Of a stretch of DNA of 64,000 nucleotides, positions 36,401 through 49,212 are shown one piece after another. This DNA is from Buxus sempervirens (taxonomy: Eukaryota; Streptophyta; Magnoliopsida; Buxales; Buxaceae), in the NCBI GenBank assembly GCA_947561395.2, contig OX387185.1, positions 48,060,602 to 48,124,601 on the forward strand, read 5' to 3'. The first letter of the stretch is position 1. Each line of letters starts with the position of its first letter. The position numbers were made by a program, and so were the translations under genes. The notes beneath the pieces are model-generated. The model made no database searches. It saw nothing but the letters and a program-made list of their open reading frames with translations, and was not told the DNA's origin.

Positions 36401-39400
36401 CTTGCAGGCTTGTTGCAGCAAATGGGCTTCAATATGTCATCAATTCGATTTGCCACTGGGGTAGCATAATGTTAGTTATCTTCCACCCCTGATCTCTCCC
36501 TTTTAATGCTTCCACTGTGCATAGCTCATTTTCTCTTATCTTACTCAATGATCCAAGATATTTGCATTTATTCAACAGCTGGTAAAGATTTTTAGTTGCT
36601 AGATTTTAGTTGCTCAAAAGAATCCATTGATCATCTTATTAAAAGAGTAGCTTCTAATTTATTTTTTTTCTGATTGAGGTTATGTATCCAAGTCATCCTG
36701 AAAGTATATTTTAAAGTACTTTATTTCTTTTTCTTTTTTTACAGACTTTTTAGGATTTCAAAGCACTTTAATAGAAGAACGAGCCGAAAATTTCAAGAAC
36801 AGACCAATATCAATCTAACAATTTCACCACACAAACGATCAAATCAAATTCAAACTCCAGGCCAAAAAATGGCAGTTTTATATAGGTTCATTTCAATCAA
36901 CCCAATACCATATATATTTGAATCTCAATATATCCATAACATATTAAACCCATTGACAGACCTAACCCCACTCCCTTTCCTCAGTGTGGGAAGGAGCACA
37001 TTGTTTAGACTGTCCATCCCCTTATGGATTGTCTTGAAATGAAACACATATATTTTACGTATTACTTGTAAGCGGTTCAAGAAAATAAATTTTCTATCTT
37101 TATAGTCAATCCAAAGGTCAAAAAGCATAAAGTAGAGATATATATACCTTAGTAACAAAAGCATTTGTGGACAGTTTTTCTTTCTGAGTAGACGTACTCA
37201 CTCCAAAAGAAGCCAAACATTTAGAATCCTGATGGGGAGAAATAAAAAATATTTAACCAACCTGATAGAAGTCAAGCAAAATACAAACAAGTTTAAACAA
37301 TTATATAAATGGATGTTGTCGACAGTTAACATGCAGAACAAGCTAAATAAATAAACAGGAGACAAGGACAGCCAGGGTACAAATCAAAAGGATTTTAAGT
37401 GGTCAGAATGGCCATTCTTCAAAGAAACTAAACATCATAAATCCTTTAGAAGACAGTTATATATCATAAACAGAACTACTGTGAAGTCCTTCAAAATTTT
37501 ACTTTACCAGAGGCTTTCCGAAGCCACATTTTTTACGCACTTCAATCCCAGTACCAGAGATTCTGACCCTTCGACCACGAACTAGAGCCTGTAACTTGAT
37601 GATTCCCCTCATAGAGTAAAATGTAGCAACAGCCTGTCTCCTCACTAAGTGGCCACGAACAAGAGCTTGCAGCCTGATGATGCCTTTGAGTGCCCAAAAT
37701 GCACGACGAGCCTTCACAAAAAGGTCGTTTAGATAAGTGCACATATATGTTAGAAAAGAGGGACGGGAAGAGAGAAAATTTCTATTTGAAACATATGATA
37801 TTTCCTATTTTGTCACTGAGTAAAAAATAATAATAAGTATCCTAACGGTTAATTCATAATTTTCCATTCAACCACCACACAGGGTTTCTACTATTCTAAA
37901 CGAAACAGTAAGAACCATCACTTCAGAATAATGATTTCAATCAACCACTGAACATGAGCTAATCCCATTGTTATACATAAGTAATGCGTTTGGAACCTTT
38001 TTCAGGCCTGAGTTCCAAATTTAGAGGAAAAAGAAAGTGTTCAAGAATGATAACTTGAGTGCTGAAAATAGCTCATTCATCATTAGAAATTTAGAACAAG
38101 TTTTCAGCGGTTAGGGGATTCTCACTTTAGACTTAGGAAATACTTTGGTTGCATCCTTTGTCTTGTATAACAAACATAATTGGTTGCTATAATCAGTTTA
38201 GGGCTTCTTGCTACTGTTCCCCCCGTGTTTTGGTGTACTTGTAATTACATTCATATGCTTTTCACACTTGCATTGATGCCCTAAATTTTGTGGACTTTTT
38301 TGTAATCATACCCTAAAATCAAGCTATTTGTGTTACCATTACTCTGGACACCAGAATGATCAAAAATTCCCACAGAAAAATTTTATGAAATCAAGATTTA
38401 GTAAAACGGTGTTTTCATCATTGAAGTCGAGCTAACTGGAAAGACTCTTACTAATATGAGAGTATTTCAATTTTTGGATAATTAAAAGAGGAGACTACAT
38501 AAATAATGATCTAATGAGACACACCCATTTAAACCAAAAGCATACATCATGCTAGCCACAAATACCAATATGAGAAAAACTAGACCATACAAAAGCATTA
38601 AGGATATAATTGTCAGGAAAACATGCAGGAGCAAAAATACCAATATGAAAAAAAAAGGGGGAAATATTGGAAAATGCAACAAAACCATGGGTAGAGGTGT
38701 CAAAAAAGTCCATATTTAGGAAGTGTGATTTACTTCAAAATTAGTAGAAAAGCAGAAAACATAAGTAACCAAATGTCTTATCCCAACTAGTTGGGGTCAA
38801 TAACGTGAATCCTGTTCTTCTATCCCAATATATAAAAAATCATATCATCAGTTAGCCTATGGGCATTCTAATCCTTTTTGACTGACTCCATCCATATTCA
38901 TTTTGGTCATCCCATCCCCCTGTTGGATCTTATGATAACTAACCCCTCACACGCTAGAGATCTAGCTCTAATAAGGAAGAGGAAGAGCCCATGCCAGCAA
39001 TAGACAGCGACCTAATGATGATAACTGCATCGCCTTCTATAACAAAATCTAGGAGCCCCACTAGGCATTCCTCGTCAAGTCCAGCAAGTAGGATTAAAAG
39101 CTCTACCTATATGGAATCACCATTATCCACTGGGCAACAAAAATAGTAAAAACAACGCCCAAATGGTCACAAAACACACCACCACTACCACAAGGTCCCA
39201 GGTTACCGAAGCACCACCCGTCAACGCTGACCTTCAAGGTCCTAATCACCAGCTCCCTTGATCTAGTCACCCTTACCTCTTGTAAAGGAGACAATAAACA
39301 ACAAACAGACCACTCCCTAACCATCTTTGAAATGCTCATACCTCAAAACTCTGCTCGGAATGAGACCACAATGCAACGGCCACCAAAATGGACTCAATCA

Positions 39401-42400
39401 CATACTCAATACTCGAATGTCTATCATGGAATATCCTGCAATTCCTCTTCAACCAAATGTACCATGATAACTCAAAAAAAAAGAGACTATATAAAATTGG
39501 TGCATTTTAAAAGAGTTAAACAGAGACAAATGATTCTTGAAGACATAACAGTCTTTGCTTCTTCTTATGTTTGCATCAAAGAGGAATCCAGATCTATTTT
39601 TCTGCTGGTGATGTGCTAGAAGATTGGTCTCCAGTTGTTCTTCTTTATTAGTTTTGATGTATTTTGTTTTCTATTGAGTGCTGTATATGCGGCTACCTAT
39701 ATCCCATCGATCCCTTGTACTATTTGTACCTTTGATTTCCTTTTTATTTTATATTATAACACTCCATTAACCATCCAGAAAATCTATCCTATAAAATTTA
39801 CATATTGAGCAGAACATAGCAATCATACAACAAACTAGTAGTGCCTCTCCACTTAATCAATCGAGCTGTAACGTAAAAAATCCTATCAAAATCTACCTCA
39901 TTGTGAATAACTGCTCCGTGACAGCTCTAGTGTACAACATCCTATCAAACTATACTTCATTTATGAATTTCATAATAACAGAAATACATGTCCTACCAAG
40001 ACAGAATTTGTAACTTGCTATCCTCTTGCCTAGAATGCAAAGATTTATTTTCGCTGAAAGGCTGATTCATTCGGATAAACATGAGGGTCCAAATACATTG
40101 CATTGCCAGAATCCATTTTGTATATTTGAAACAGGTTGACCTCCTTACTCTCTCATGGTACAATCCTCTTCCCGCTGAGCCCCCTTTCTCCTCGAACCAC
40201 AGAGACAAAATGTAAAATTGGTGCCAACAGTTCATCACTAAAGAAAGGCTCACTGAGCCGGGATCACTAACTAATACCAATATAATAAAAAAGAACGGTA
40301 TTTTCTGTATACACTCCCCGGTTCGGTTGATACCACGGGCCTTGCACAATCGATCGGATCATATAGATATCCCCTCACCACAACAATAACATTGATTACG
40401 TTTAAGAACCATTTCATTCTAAATTTTTACAATTATTTTGTTTTTCTCACTGTTGCTGCTAAACTTACAATCCCCATACTCAGTCTTAGTTCGACTTACC
40501 TTAAAGCCTATTGATTCCAAGGTGAATTCTTAACTCCAATTTTGCATCTACTCTCTCTCGGGTTTAATCCACCAAAACCAGATTACTTGCAAATAGATCA
40601 TGCCAAGGAACCTTCTCATGAGTATACGTAGTCAATTAACGAATAAGGGAAAAAGGTAGACTCATAGCTAACCCCTGCAAAACCATTATTACTAGGAACT
40701 ATTTTGTCTTACTGCCTATTACTCTCACCCTAGTCAAAGCTCCTCCATTCATGTCTTTAGTAACCTCAATGCATCTAACTGGTACTCTTTTTCCGCTCAA
40801 AATCCATTAGCAGGAAAAGTAAGTTTTATATTGTCAGTCATTATCAAAGTCAAAAGCTCAAGTTTGATGGGAGTCATATTCTGTATGAAGGTAAAAGACT
40901 GAAATTCTAGTATTTTATTGTTTATATTATTCTAGCTGAATATCAAATCAAGAGTTGAAAGATTTTCTCATTCTCAAACTGTGTGATTTGTGAAGAATCA
41001 ACCAACCCTGGGTGGAAAATTCTAGACATGAAACTGCTATCTCGTTCATAACATACAAATAATTCTACATACAATTATAAACACATGTAAGCGGTTCCAT
41101 GACATGTATGCCTGCTATTAAGCATGACTAAATTTACCCAAAATAAAGTGATGTTAACTCAAAATCAACTATATAACACTAATAATTGATCTTTTCTCCA
41201 GCCCCAGCACACTTATCATGTACCTTTTGGGCTGGTTTCTAAATTTTAATATATATTCTCTATTATTACAGATAAAAAAAATCAATTATATAACACAAAT
41301 AGAAACATTTAGGAAACAATAAGAGAAAGATGGAAATGACTCTGTCAGTATAGGAGGCTGGACAGAACCAGTCTCCTACATACAACATCAAGATAAAACA
41401 CAGGCAAGCACGCAGATTCATTTATCCTCACGAATGTACAATCTGCATTGCATGGAATAGGTTCCCAGCCACATTATTGATATTGTCCAGCAAATGATCT
41501 GTCAATAATCTCAAAAAATAAGAAATAAAAATGATTAAACATGGACTCGCAGAATTTCAGTAACATTCTTCTCAATGGCAGCAAAGGAAATACTAGAAAC
41601 AGACCAATGAAAACCCATCTTCACATATCTCACAAGTATAACTAGAATAAAAATATGTAAACAGTTTACTATAACAAAATGCAAAGTACATAGATTAAAA
41701 ATAATAATAAATACTAGAAATAACAAATAAAAATATAATCTGAATGGGACTGCCACACATATAATGGTATTAATACACATCAAACTACAGATAATAAAAA
41801 AAGTTGATCTAAAAAACTAACAGGAAATATTTCACAAATCTCATCACACTTTTTTTGGTAGGCGATTCCATCAAAATATTTTTCAACATAATAGTGATAC
41901 TTTCAGCCAAATAAAATTACCAAATAACCCCGAAAAGCAGCCTGCGCCTTTGTAGCAGCTTTATCTAGTCTGATTCTCTCAGGATCATTTAGTGCACATG
42001 GTCCTGTGTTTCCTTGATTATCTGTATCTTGATTTCTGGGAGACGAAACCACCCCATCAGGTGGTAAATTTGCAATCACCCCCTGCTCTAGAACTGAGTT
42101 AACTCCATTGCTGCCAGTAACACCATATACTGGAGAATCTGTGGCAAAATCAGCTACCGGAGCCTTGGCAGCAACACCTTCCAGTTTTTCACTTGCAGCT
42201 TTCTTAACATAAGAATACAAGAACCAATTAGAACTAGCAAAATCTAACGTAGTTACATAAAGGTCAAAATCATATGACATTCATTTGTTCCACTACAAGT
42301 ATAAAGTAATAGTGCTGCAACAATTGAAACCCCTATCAAGAAACATCTAGAACACAGTGAGGCATCACAAGGAGGTGCCACATGTAAATGCATTAGTGAC

Positions 42401-44253
42401 CACAAGCCTTTCAACAAGTCTCACTTTCCACACCATATGGGTAGTTGCAGGCGAACTCAAAGAAGATAATGAAATGGAAAGGACAAAACAGTATTTTCAG
42501 GGAGCGATCAATAACATATTCATATACAAGTTCTTATAATACAAAACATGAAGTGGACAAAACAAGTTCTTAGGAATTGAAAAAGGCAGAACAATATTTT
42601 AATACAAGTTCTTATTACTGATGAAAAAAAAAACATATTCATATAAAAAACATTATACAATATGAGAGAGACAGAGAAAGAGAGAGAGCTTTAAAGTCAT
42701 GAAGTGGACAAAGCAAGCTCTAGGGTTTTCGAGATGGTGAGGTTCAATTCATGTCACCAGCAGAGAGAGGATTACAAAATGTCAGGGAGGGCCAAAAGTC
42801 ATTTCTTTTTTTCTTTTTTCTTTTTTGGACTGTGAGTAACAATTTCAAATATTTTTTCCATCCTCTATTTCTAGAATCTCTCCTTGGATCAAAACTGAAC
42901 TATTTGAACCACTTTCCTCGATATTCCCACACTTACACCCATAAGCTCAGAAAAATACCAGTGGAATGAAAACCATAAACCTTTAATCAGCGTTTTTGTT
43001 ATGGAAACCCATTTCAACCTCTTTTCCCCAACAACATGTGCGCCCCAGCAACCCCCCAGACATTTCAATCTACTCTAACTTATGTTTTCCTCAAATTTAT
43101 CTTCCATTTCAACCCAAATGCCCAGCCTGATTTCCCTTATAATTTTTATGCTCTGCACATCCGAATTTCAGCCTTTCCACTTTTCATTTATTGAAGAATC
43201 ACAATTTGCTTAATTGAATCGATTGCTAGTTTTTTACTCCCCCCCCCCAAAAAACCAAACCCCTTTTCCATATTTTCATCAAGTGGATTAAAAACAAAAT
43301 ACAATTCCTAAGATTATATAATGCTAAATATTACTTTAATCCACAACTTAATCAAAGAATTCTGAAGCTATATCATAAGGATGGCATAGAAGTTAAAAGC
43401 AACAGAGGGATCCATCCTCTAGATCCAGATAAAACATAAGTCAAAATAAACAGAGGTGCCCATCTTCTGGCGATGGATAAAGCAAAAAAAAAATGGAACA
43501 AATAGAAAAATCCATTCTCTAGACTCTGTTTTTTTCTCATTTTCAGTATACTAAATTCTTCAAAAGCTCTCCTTTTTAGTAATAATAATGTTCAATGCCT
43601 TAAAGAGGAAACTTGCTGCCTATTTACAGGTAAAGTCCTTTAGCTCAAGAAATTAATTTGGTAAATTATTGGGATTTCTGGATTTATTGCTTTGTTAATG
43701 CCAAATCCAAGATTTAAAACTTCAGTAAAACATAGAAACTCATTTACTGAATGAGTGAAAGTTCTGCTGAGGGCATCATATAAATTTCTATCAAGCTAGA
43801 GAAAAACTACACAAGTGCAACGCATCTTCTGATACATAAATCCAAACCAACAGCGCAAAGTAAAGGCTAATTGTGAAATACTCATGCAACAGCTCATATG
43901 TTTGTACATCAAAAGAAATGGTAGCACGTGCTATTCATAAATGGAAGACACCCTACTGCAAATCAGTCAGGAATAAGACACTTTTTTTCAAGTAAAACTA
44001 AATCCTTTAACAGCTATAAGGTAGCCCTAGAAAACCAAGAAATTTAGAAATATATCCATCAAGCAAAAGCAGCAAAAGACACCTACGAGCAATGACATAA
44101 GAAGCTGCATAACCACCAAGAAAACAACAAAAATTCCAATTGAAATAGCAGCCAGGAACAGCTTACCGAAACCTCTTTTCTTGACAAATTAGACTTGGAT
44201 GCTTTTTTCCCAAAAAGTAAGGTCCTTATCCATTTTCCTGGAGATTTTCCCAT
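33428..44253 (-). CDS. IQ67-domain calmodulin-binding protein, IQD31/IQD32-like
   Basis: Six coding exons join in frame to 571 aa: 44253-44167, 42202-41921, 37711-37508, 37228-37148, 34770-33741 and 33459-33428. The N-terminus MGKSPGKWIRTLLFGKKASK is the IQD start signature. The IQ67 domain spans exons 2-3 (residues about 111-170), with the conserved phase-0 intron inside it: KAATKAQAAFRGYL, then ARRAFWALKGIIRLQALVRG and SMRGIIKLQALVRGRRVR. Exon 5 opens with LLASSPTAIALRLQY and NSAWNWLERWTLSRLWEPLP, diagnostic of the long IQD29-32 clade, and is rich in Lys/Arg/Ser. The C-terminus is EKVIQAEWRR. IQD proteins bind calmodulin and scaffold microtubule or plasma-membrane complexes. Introns of 2.0, 4.2 and 2.4 kb carry repeats. 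A non-coding first exon probably lies near 45250-45350. Confidence 0.94.
38769..40800 (-). pseudogene. RTE-type LINE remnant in IQD intron 2, interrupted
   Basis: Minus-strand translation around 40780-40480 gives broken reverse-transcriptase motifs (DMNGGALTRVRVIGSKTK, then ESIGFKVSRTKTEYG), typical of plant RTE LINEs. The 3' end at 38769-38800 reads, on the minus strand, GACCCCAACTAGTTGGGATA, the familiar RTE terminus. The middle, about 38960-40380, is unrelated sequence including an L1-like piece. Confidence 0.65.
39103..39339 (-). pseudogene. L1-type LINE RNase H fragment in IQD intron 2
   Basis: The minus-strand frame contains KVSVDGWCFGNLGPCGSGGV, then FCDHLGVVF. This matches the start of an RNase H domain as found at the end of plant L1 ORF2. 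The rest of the domain is missing. It is probably debris inserted within the older RTE remnant. Confidence 0.55.
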
Positions 44254-46172
44254 CGAAAACCAGCCTAGATCTAGAAGCAGCACGACACCAATTTCAGCCT
44301 CTGCATAGTTCCATATTAAAGCTTAGCCATACCCAAAGTTAGATGATAAATTAACCAGCCAATACTAAGTTATAATCACAAGACCACATCTTCCTCAGAG
44401 AAAAATATAAAACCTCAACGAAACTTCTTTTATATTAAATTTCCTCTATTTCTTTGAAGATTAACCAACATCACCAAGTATATTTACCTACGAATCAGAA
44501 AAGAAAGGCTACGATCTCTTCAAGCAAGAGTAACAGTTAAATTTTTAACTAAGAATTAAAAAATGAGGGCGGAGACTTGTAATGCAAATTCTAAAGCTTT
44601 CAAAATCAATTCCCTCTCTCCTTGCGTGTAATATTCCCCAAAAAGGCAGAACAATGAAAGCCCTAAGGGAAAAATACTGACGATATGGCAGAAAAAGTAA
44701 AGAACAAATGCAAACTTCGTAGTGTTAGTCAACACACCCCCCAATGGCCACATTTTGCACCCGAAAACAGGCTCTGCTCTCCAAACACTCCAAACAGAAA
44801 GAAAATAAAATAAAATCAATAAAAGGAGTATAGGCAAAGTGAAGCACGCAATCCACAAAGATGCAGAACCAGTATCATGTTAAATGAAGAAGAAGAAGAA
44901 GAAAACAGAAGAAAAGTACTAAATCTAAAAAAAAAAACACACAATGAAACTCATGAAACCCCAAAAACTTGCAAGATCTGCTCCAAAGGAAAACCGCAAG
45001 TGATATACCAAAAGCAAGCTCGCGATCAATCAGGAAATTTAGAGAAACATGAAAACATCCAAGCGCAAGCACCAGATCTGAAACTCACCAGGTAAGTGTA
45101 TTCTTCCGGAACTCTAAATCTACCATTCCTAAATCCAAAACGGGAAACATACAAACAGTAAGTGTTCCGAGATCAACAGAACAGACTGAAAACGAAAATA
45201 CAGGAACAACAACTAAAACTCAAATTCCAGAGTAAGAAATAGATCTGATGAGGTGGAAGCAAAGTTACTATACCTTGAATAAAATAGCAAGGGATGATGA
45301 AGAAGAGATGCACCCCTGCATTTCTTCTCCCTCTCTCTAGTCTCTGCACTCACTTTACTAGCGAGAAAAATACCTGGAACTCACAGACCAAAAAGGAAGG
45401 TCGAAAACAACAGTAGAAAATTCAAAAATAATAATTTAAAAAAACTTGGAATCAAAAGGGCACAACCGACTGCTCTCGGACCCGGAACAGGTGTCTGGCC
45501 TTTTCTGCTGTAAATTAGATTACTTTAATACCCCTCGAATTTGACCTGAATGACAACAAAAATTAACGCATTCTCCCATTAATGATTAATCTAACCAGCA
45601 GCAGTAAGTCTCGAAAGGACGAAACGGTCAATTGAGGAACGAGATGCGCAGTTATCCAAGTAAAGATAGGCGCTGCGTGATGGATCATCAGATGGCGACG
45701 ACCCAACCATAGACTCCGTTTTAACGGTGTACTTAACGTGGCGTAAGTTTTAACGGTGTATCTGGCTCCACCTGATCATCATCATAAATCGCCTTATCCT
45801 GGAAATCTCCACCCAGTCATGCTTCGCTGCCTACTTGGAAGCCGCGTGATATGCACTGTTGCTCCAATCAAAGGGAGACACGTCATAAGAATGTGAAAGC
45901 TGAGCTGTGAGAAGTCACGTAATTTGGTAATGGACCGCGTGCATAGGATACCCACATGATATGGAAATGTCGGATCTCGCTCGATCCAACGGTGAGGAAC
46001 GCGCAGGTGAAATTTGTTGTACCACACGACGAGGGACCCATTAGATTTTACTTGTAAGAAACTAGGAACAGGGGAGGGGACCATAAGAGTAGGAGCCTTG
46101 TATCGTAAGGAAACTAATATCAGTGTGGTGGTAAGTCGTGGCATTATCTTAGTTTGATGGTCCCACCTTAAA
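44254..46172. other. IQD 5' leader/intron and promoter region
   Basis: Upstream of the IQD start, 44254-45250 looks like a 5' UTR intron (AT-rich, no coding frames). A CT-rich segment on the minus strand at 45280-45380 is a plausible leader/first exon. 45480-46170 is higher in GC and contains several CACGT/ACGT cores (for example 45888 and 45931), as in plant promoters. No other gene seen. Confidence 0.4.
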
Positions 46173-46498
46173 GAGATTTGGGAAATTTGTTTTTTGGTGA
46201 TACTTTTAATAAATAATTCAGTTGCAATTACACAATTCTCCATAATTGAAAATCGGTGATTCTTTTTTAAAATAATTGCTAAACCATGTCATTTTATTGG
46301 TCTAAGAGATTTTCTTCCGAAAATACCCTTAAAAGACTTATAAATTATAAATCTTTTAATTTGGTTTACAAGTATTAAAAAAAGATTTTATGATTCTCAA
46401 TTATTTTATGAAAGTATCATTATTCTCAATTATCAAAAATTGGCTTATTGAAATTGAATTATTTTTAAAAAGTATCACAAAAAAAATTTAACGAGTAC
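46173..46498. repeat. foldback MITE, copy 2
   Basis: Shares with copy 1 the terminal GTGATACTTTTAATAA-like block, the internal ATAATTGAAAATCGGTGAT and the central TTTCTTCCGAAAATACCCTT. The right arm is the inverted counterpart (AATTGGCTTATTGAAATTGA). Divergence is higher than in copies 1 and 4. Confidence 0.6.
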
Positions 46499-46504
46499 CT
46501 TTTT

Positions 46505-48168
46505 GGAGAAAATTGGTTGGGAAAATTAACCCATGGTCTGATTTTTCATTAAAAAATACTTTTTGATCCCTGCCTTTTACTTTCTGAAAACTGCAGCACT
46601 TTTCTAAAAAGTTTTTGACCATTTATGCCTCCAGGTCAACATCTCCTCCTCTCTACGTGAAAGAATACAAATTTGCCCTCTTCGATCAATGAACCATTAT
46701 TTAATCATTAAATAGTCAACTCTTGAATAAATTAAACCGGTCTCTCTTATTTCATTTCACTTACATCCCAAAACCAAACCAATCGTCAAACCCCTCCTCC
46801 CTTCTTCGCTTGGCCGACCTTCTTCTTCGTTATTTCGGCGAGAACAAACTTTTTCCTTTACCCCTTTTTTTTTGGGTGTGGTTTTTTGGGCAACAAAAAT
46901 CAACTTATAAGAGATGAAATCAAAGCCCCATGTCTCTCAATAAGAGATCTTCGTTTGGATCCAAAGTTCTCTAGTCATGAGTTTTTCGTATGATCTAAGT
47001 GTAGGGTTTGTCAAAACTTGTATACTATACTTACCGGAGCCATGAACCATCCAAAGATCTCTAATCATAAGGTTTTTTATTTTGTCAAAAACTCAACAGC
47101 CAAGTCATAGTTGATTGAGGATAATTTAAAAGCAAGTTGTCATTGGGTTGCTCACTACCGAACACCCAAGTCATAGTTTTATGTCTTAACATGGCTGGTG
47201 AGTTTTTTGACACAGAAAACAAAGCGGGATGTGAATGGGTGGTCCTGTATTAGTTCCTCACTACCAAACACCCAAAGACAAGACATAGTTGATTGAGAAT
47301 ATAAGAGATGCAATGACAGGCTTGACTCTTCTTGTAGTTGTAATTGACCATTGATTGGTCGGCCAAGTGGAGAAGGGAAGTGGGTTTGGACGATTGGTTT
47401 GGTTTTGGGATGTAAGTTAAACGAAATAAGAGGGATGGGCATCGTCGACAGGGCATGCTGTAGACAGCCACTCACAAATGAATGGTGGGGCCCCCCAAAT
47501 GAATGGTAGGGCCCTCAAATGTATGGTAGGATTCCCCCACTAAATGTAAGGGGGTGTGTACAGCATTTGCTTTAGGGGATATGAATCCAAATAAGAGGGA
47601 CCGGTTTAGTTTATGTAAGGGGTGACTGGTTTAGTGATTAAAGATTGGTTCACGGGTTGAAGAGGGCAAATTTGCCTTCTTTCACTTAGAGAGGAGGAGA
47701 TGTTGACGTGGAGGCCTAAATGGTCAAAAACTTTTTAAAAAGGTTCTACAGTTGTCATACAGTGAAAGGAAAGGTATAGATAGAGCGAAAGGAAAGGTAT
47801 AGATCAAAAAGTCTTTTTTAATAAAAAATCAGACCGTACGATAATTTTCTCAAATTGGTTTTAGTGAAAATTTTTAAAATAATTCAAATTTAGTGGCCCA
47901 ATTTTTCAAAAATTGAAAAATAATGATACTATTTTAAGATAATTGATAACAAAGCATTATTTCACTATTCATAAAAAAATTTCTTCCAAAAAAGTCCTGA
48001 CTTATAAACCTCACTTGAAAGTTAAAAAGGGATTTACAAGTGCTTTAAGAGTATCTTGACACTTGTTTTCAATTATCTTAAAAAAGTATCACTGCTCCCC
48101 CAGTTTCTAAAAATTGGCCATCGAATGTGAATTATGCTTAAAAAGCATCACTTGGAAACAATTTCTCC
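46505..48168. repeat. foldback MITE, copy 3, split by a MULE
   Basis: The left end GGAGAAAATTGGTT (46505-46518) is followed by the MULE, and the MITE resumes at 47852/47861 with TTAGTGAAAATTTTTAAAAT. The right end is CAATTTCTCC at 48159-48168. Removing the MULE and one 9-bp repeat restores a continuous MITE of about 322 bp that aligns with copy 1. Confidence 0.75.
46519..47851. mobile_element. non-autonomous long-TIR Mutator-like element (MULE)
   Basis: 1333 bp. Left end: GGGAAAATTAACCCATGGTC. Right end in reverse: GAGAAAATTATCGTACGGTC. The inverted repeats run for roughly 300 bp, including shared blocks such as GAGGAGATGTTGAC, CCTAAATGGTCAAAAAC and CCAAAACCAAACCAATCGTC across the arms. The perfect 9-bp direct repeat AAATTGGTT flanks it (46510-46518 and 47852-47860), diagnostic of Mutator-type insertion. 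No transposase is encoded. The internal 46.86-47.2 kb is unassigned. Confidence 0.88.
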
Positions 48169-48849
48169 TTTTTGTTTTGGAGGGTTGAACAATGGAAGAA
48201 CTCATAAATGAAAACCCCAATTCCCTCACCATTTTAATTATCTTTGGATAAGCAATGTGACTCTCCCAACTTATGGAAGACTGATTTTTTATTCCATTAA
48301 TTATCAAAAACGAGTTAACTTCTATCCGAGTTTATTTAAATTTTATAAAGTTCTACAATCGAGGAAGATGCCTTTTCGTGATAAGCAAACAAGAACAAAC
48401 TAATTTTAGTGGGGATTATTCAAAACTAGTAAACTACTACTGATCCTGATGCATGTACGATCCTCACATCTCACATTTATTGAGAAGGATAAAATAAAAT
48501 TCCATATATATAGGCTGGTGATTCTCTCAAGCAGAAAAGCCTTTCCAGATATAACCTAGGAATAAAACTACGAGATCTAATGAACCAAAACGGATAACAT
48601 CATTGCTACGTGATTTCTGAATTTCCTTGTAATAGCGATTTAATGGGTTCCAAATATATTTTGAGACACTCAATAGCCATAATAAATTCAAATTTAATAA
48701 TTAGTTTCATAATTCCATGGCTCCACAGCTTATTAGTAAGTACACCCACATTATACAAGGAACCTTCTTCCACTCTCTATTCCTAGAAATTGTCTATAAA
48801 AAATCTTGGATTGCTCTTTCTATACATGACAATTTTGGTGATTTTTCTA
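48169..48849. other. intergenic, no gene seen
   Basis: AT-rich sequence. The first about 50 bp (GGAGGGTTGAACAATGGAAG) are duplicated at 51072. No coding frame or other repeat was recognised. Confidence 0.4.
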
Positions 48850-49212
48850 TAAAAAAAAATGGTTGTTAGTAATGCTTTCTAAAAATAATTCAGATTTAAT
48901 CGGCTAATTTTTGGTAATTGATTTTTAGTGTTACTTTTTTAACATAATTGAGAAGCGGTGTTATTTTACTATTGATTAAGAGTTTCTTCTGAAAATGCCT
49001 TCAAAAAGACTTGCAAACTTTAGTTGTAACAAAATGAATGAAAAAGGCTTTCAAAGTCTTTTGAGGGCATTTTTGGAAGAAACACTTAATGAATAATAAA
49101 ATAACATCGATTTTCAATTCTGTTAAAAAAGTATCACTAAAATCAATTATAAAAAATTGGCTGACTGAATCTGATTTATTTTAAAAAAACATCACTAAAA
49201 ACCAATTTACCC
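48850..49212. repeat. foldback MITE, copy 4
   Basis: Shares ATAATTCAGATTTAATCGGC and TTTTTGGTAATTGATTTTTA with copy 1. The right arm is the inverted match ending in ACCAATTTACCC at about 49201-49212. It directly adjoins module A of the local duplication. Confidence 0.7.

Noticed and set aside
45794-46243. 149-codon minus-strand frame upstream of the IQD gene
   Set aside because: No domain, lies in a promoter-like region, and runs into the MITE at its end.
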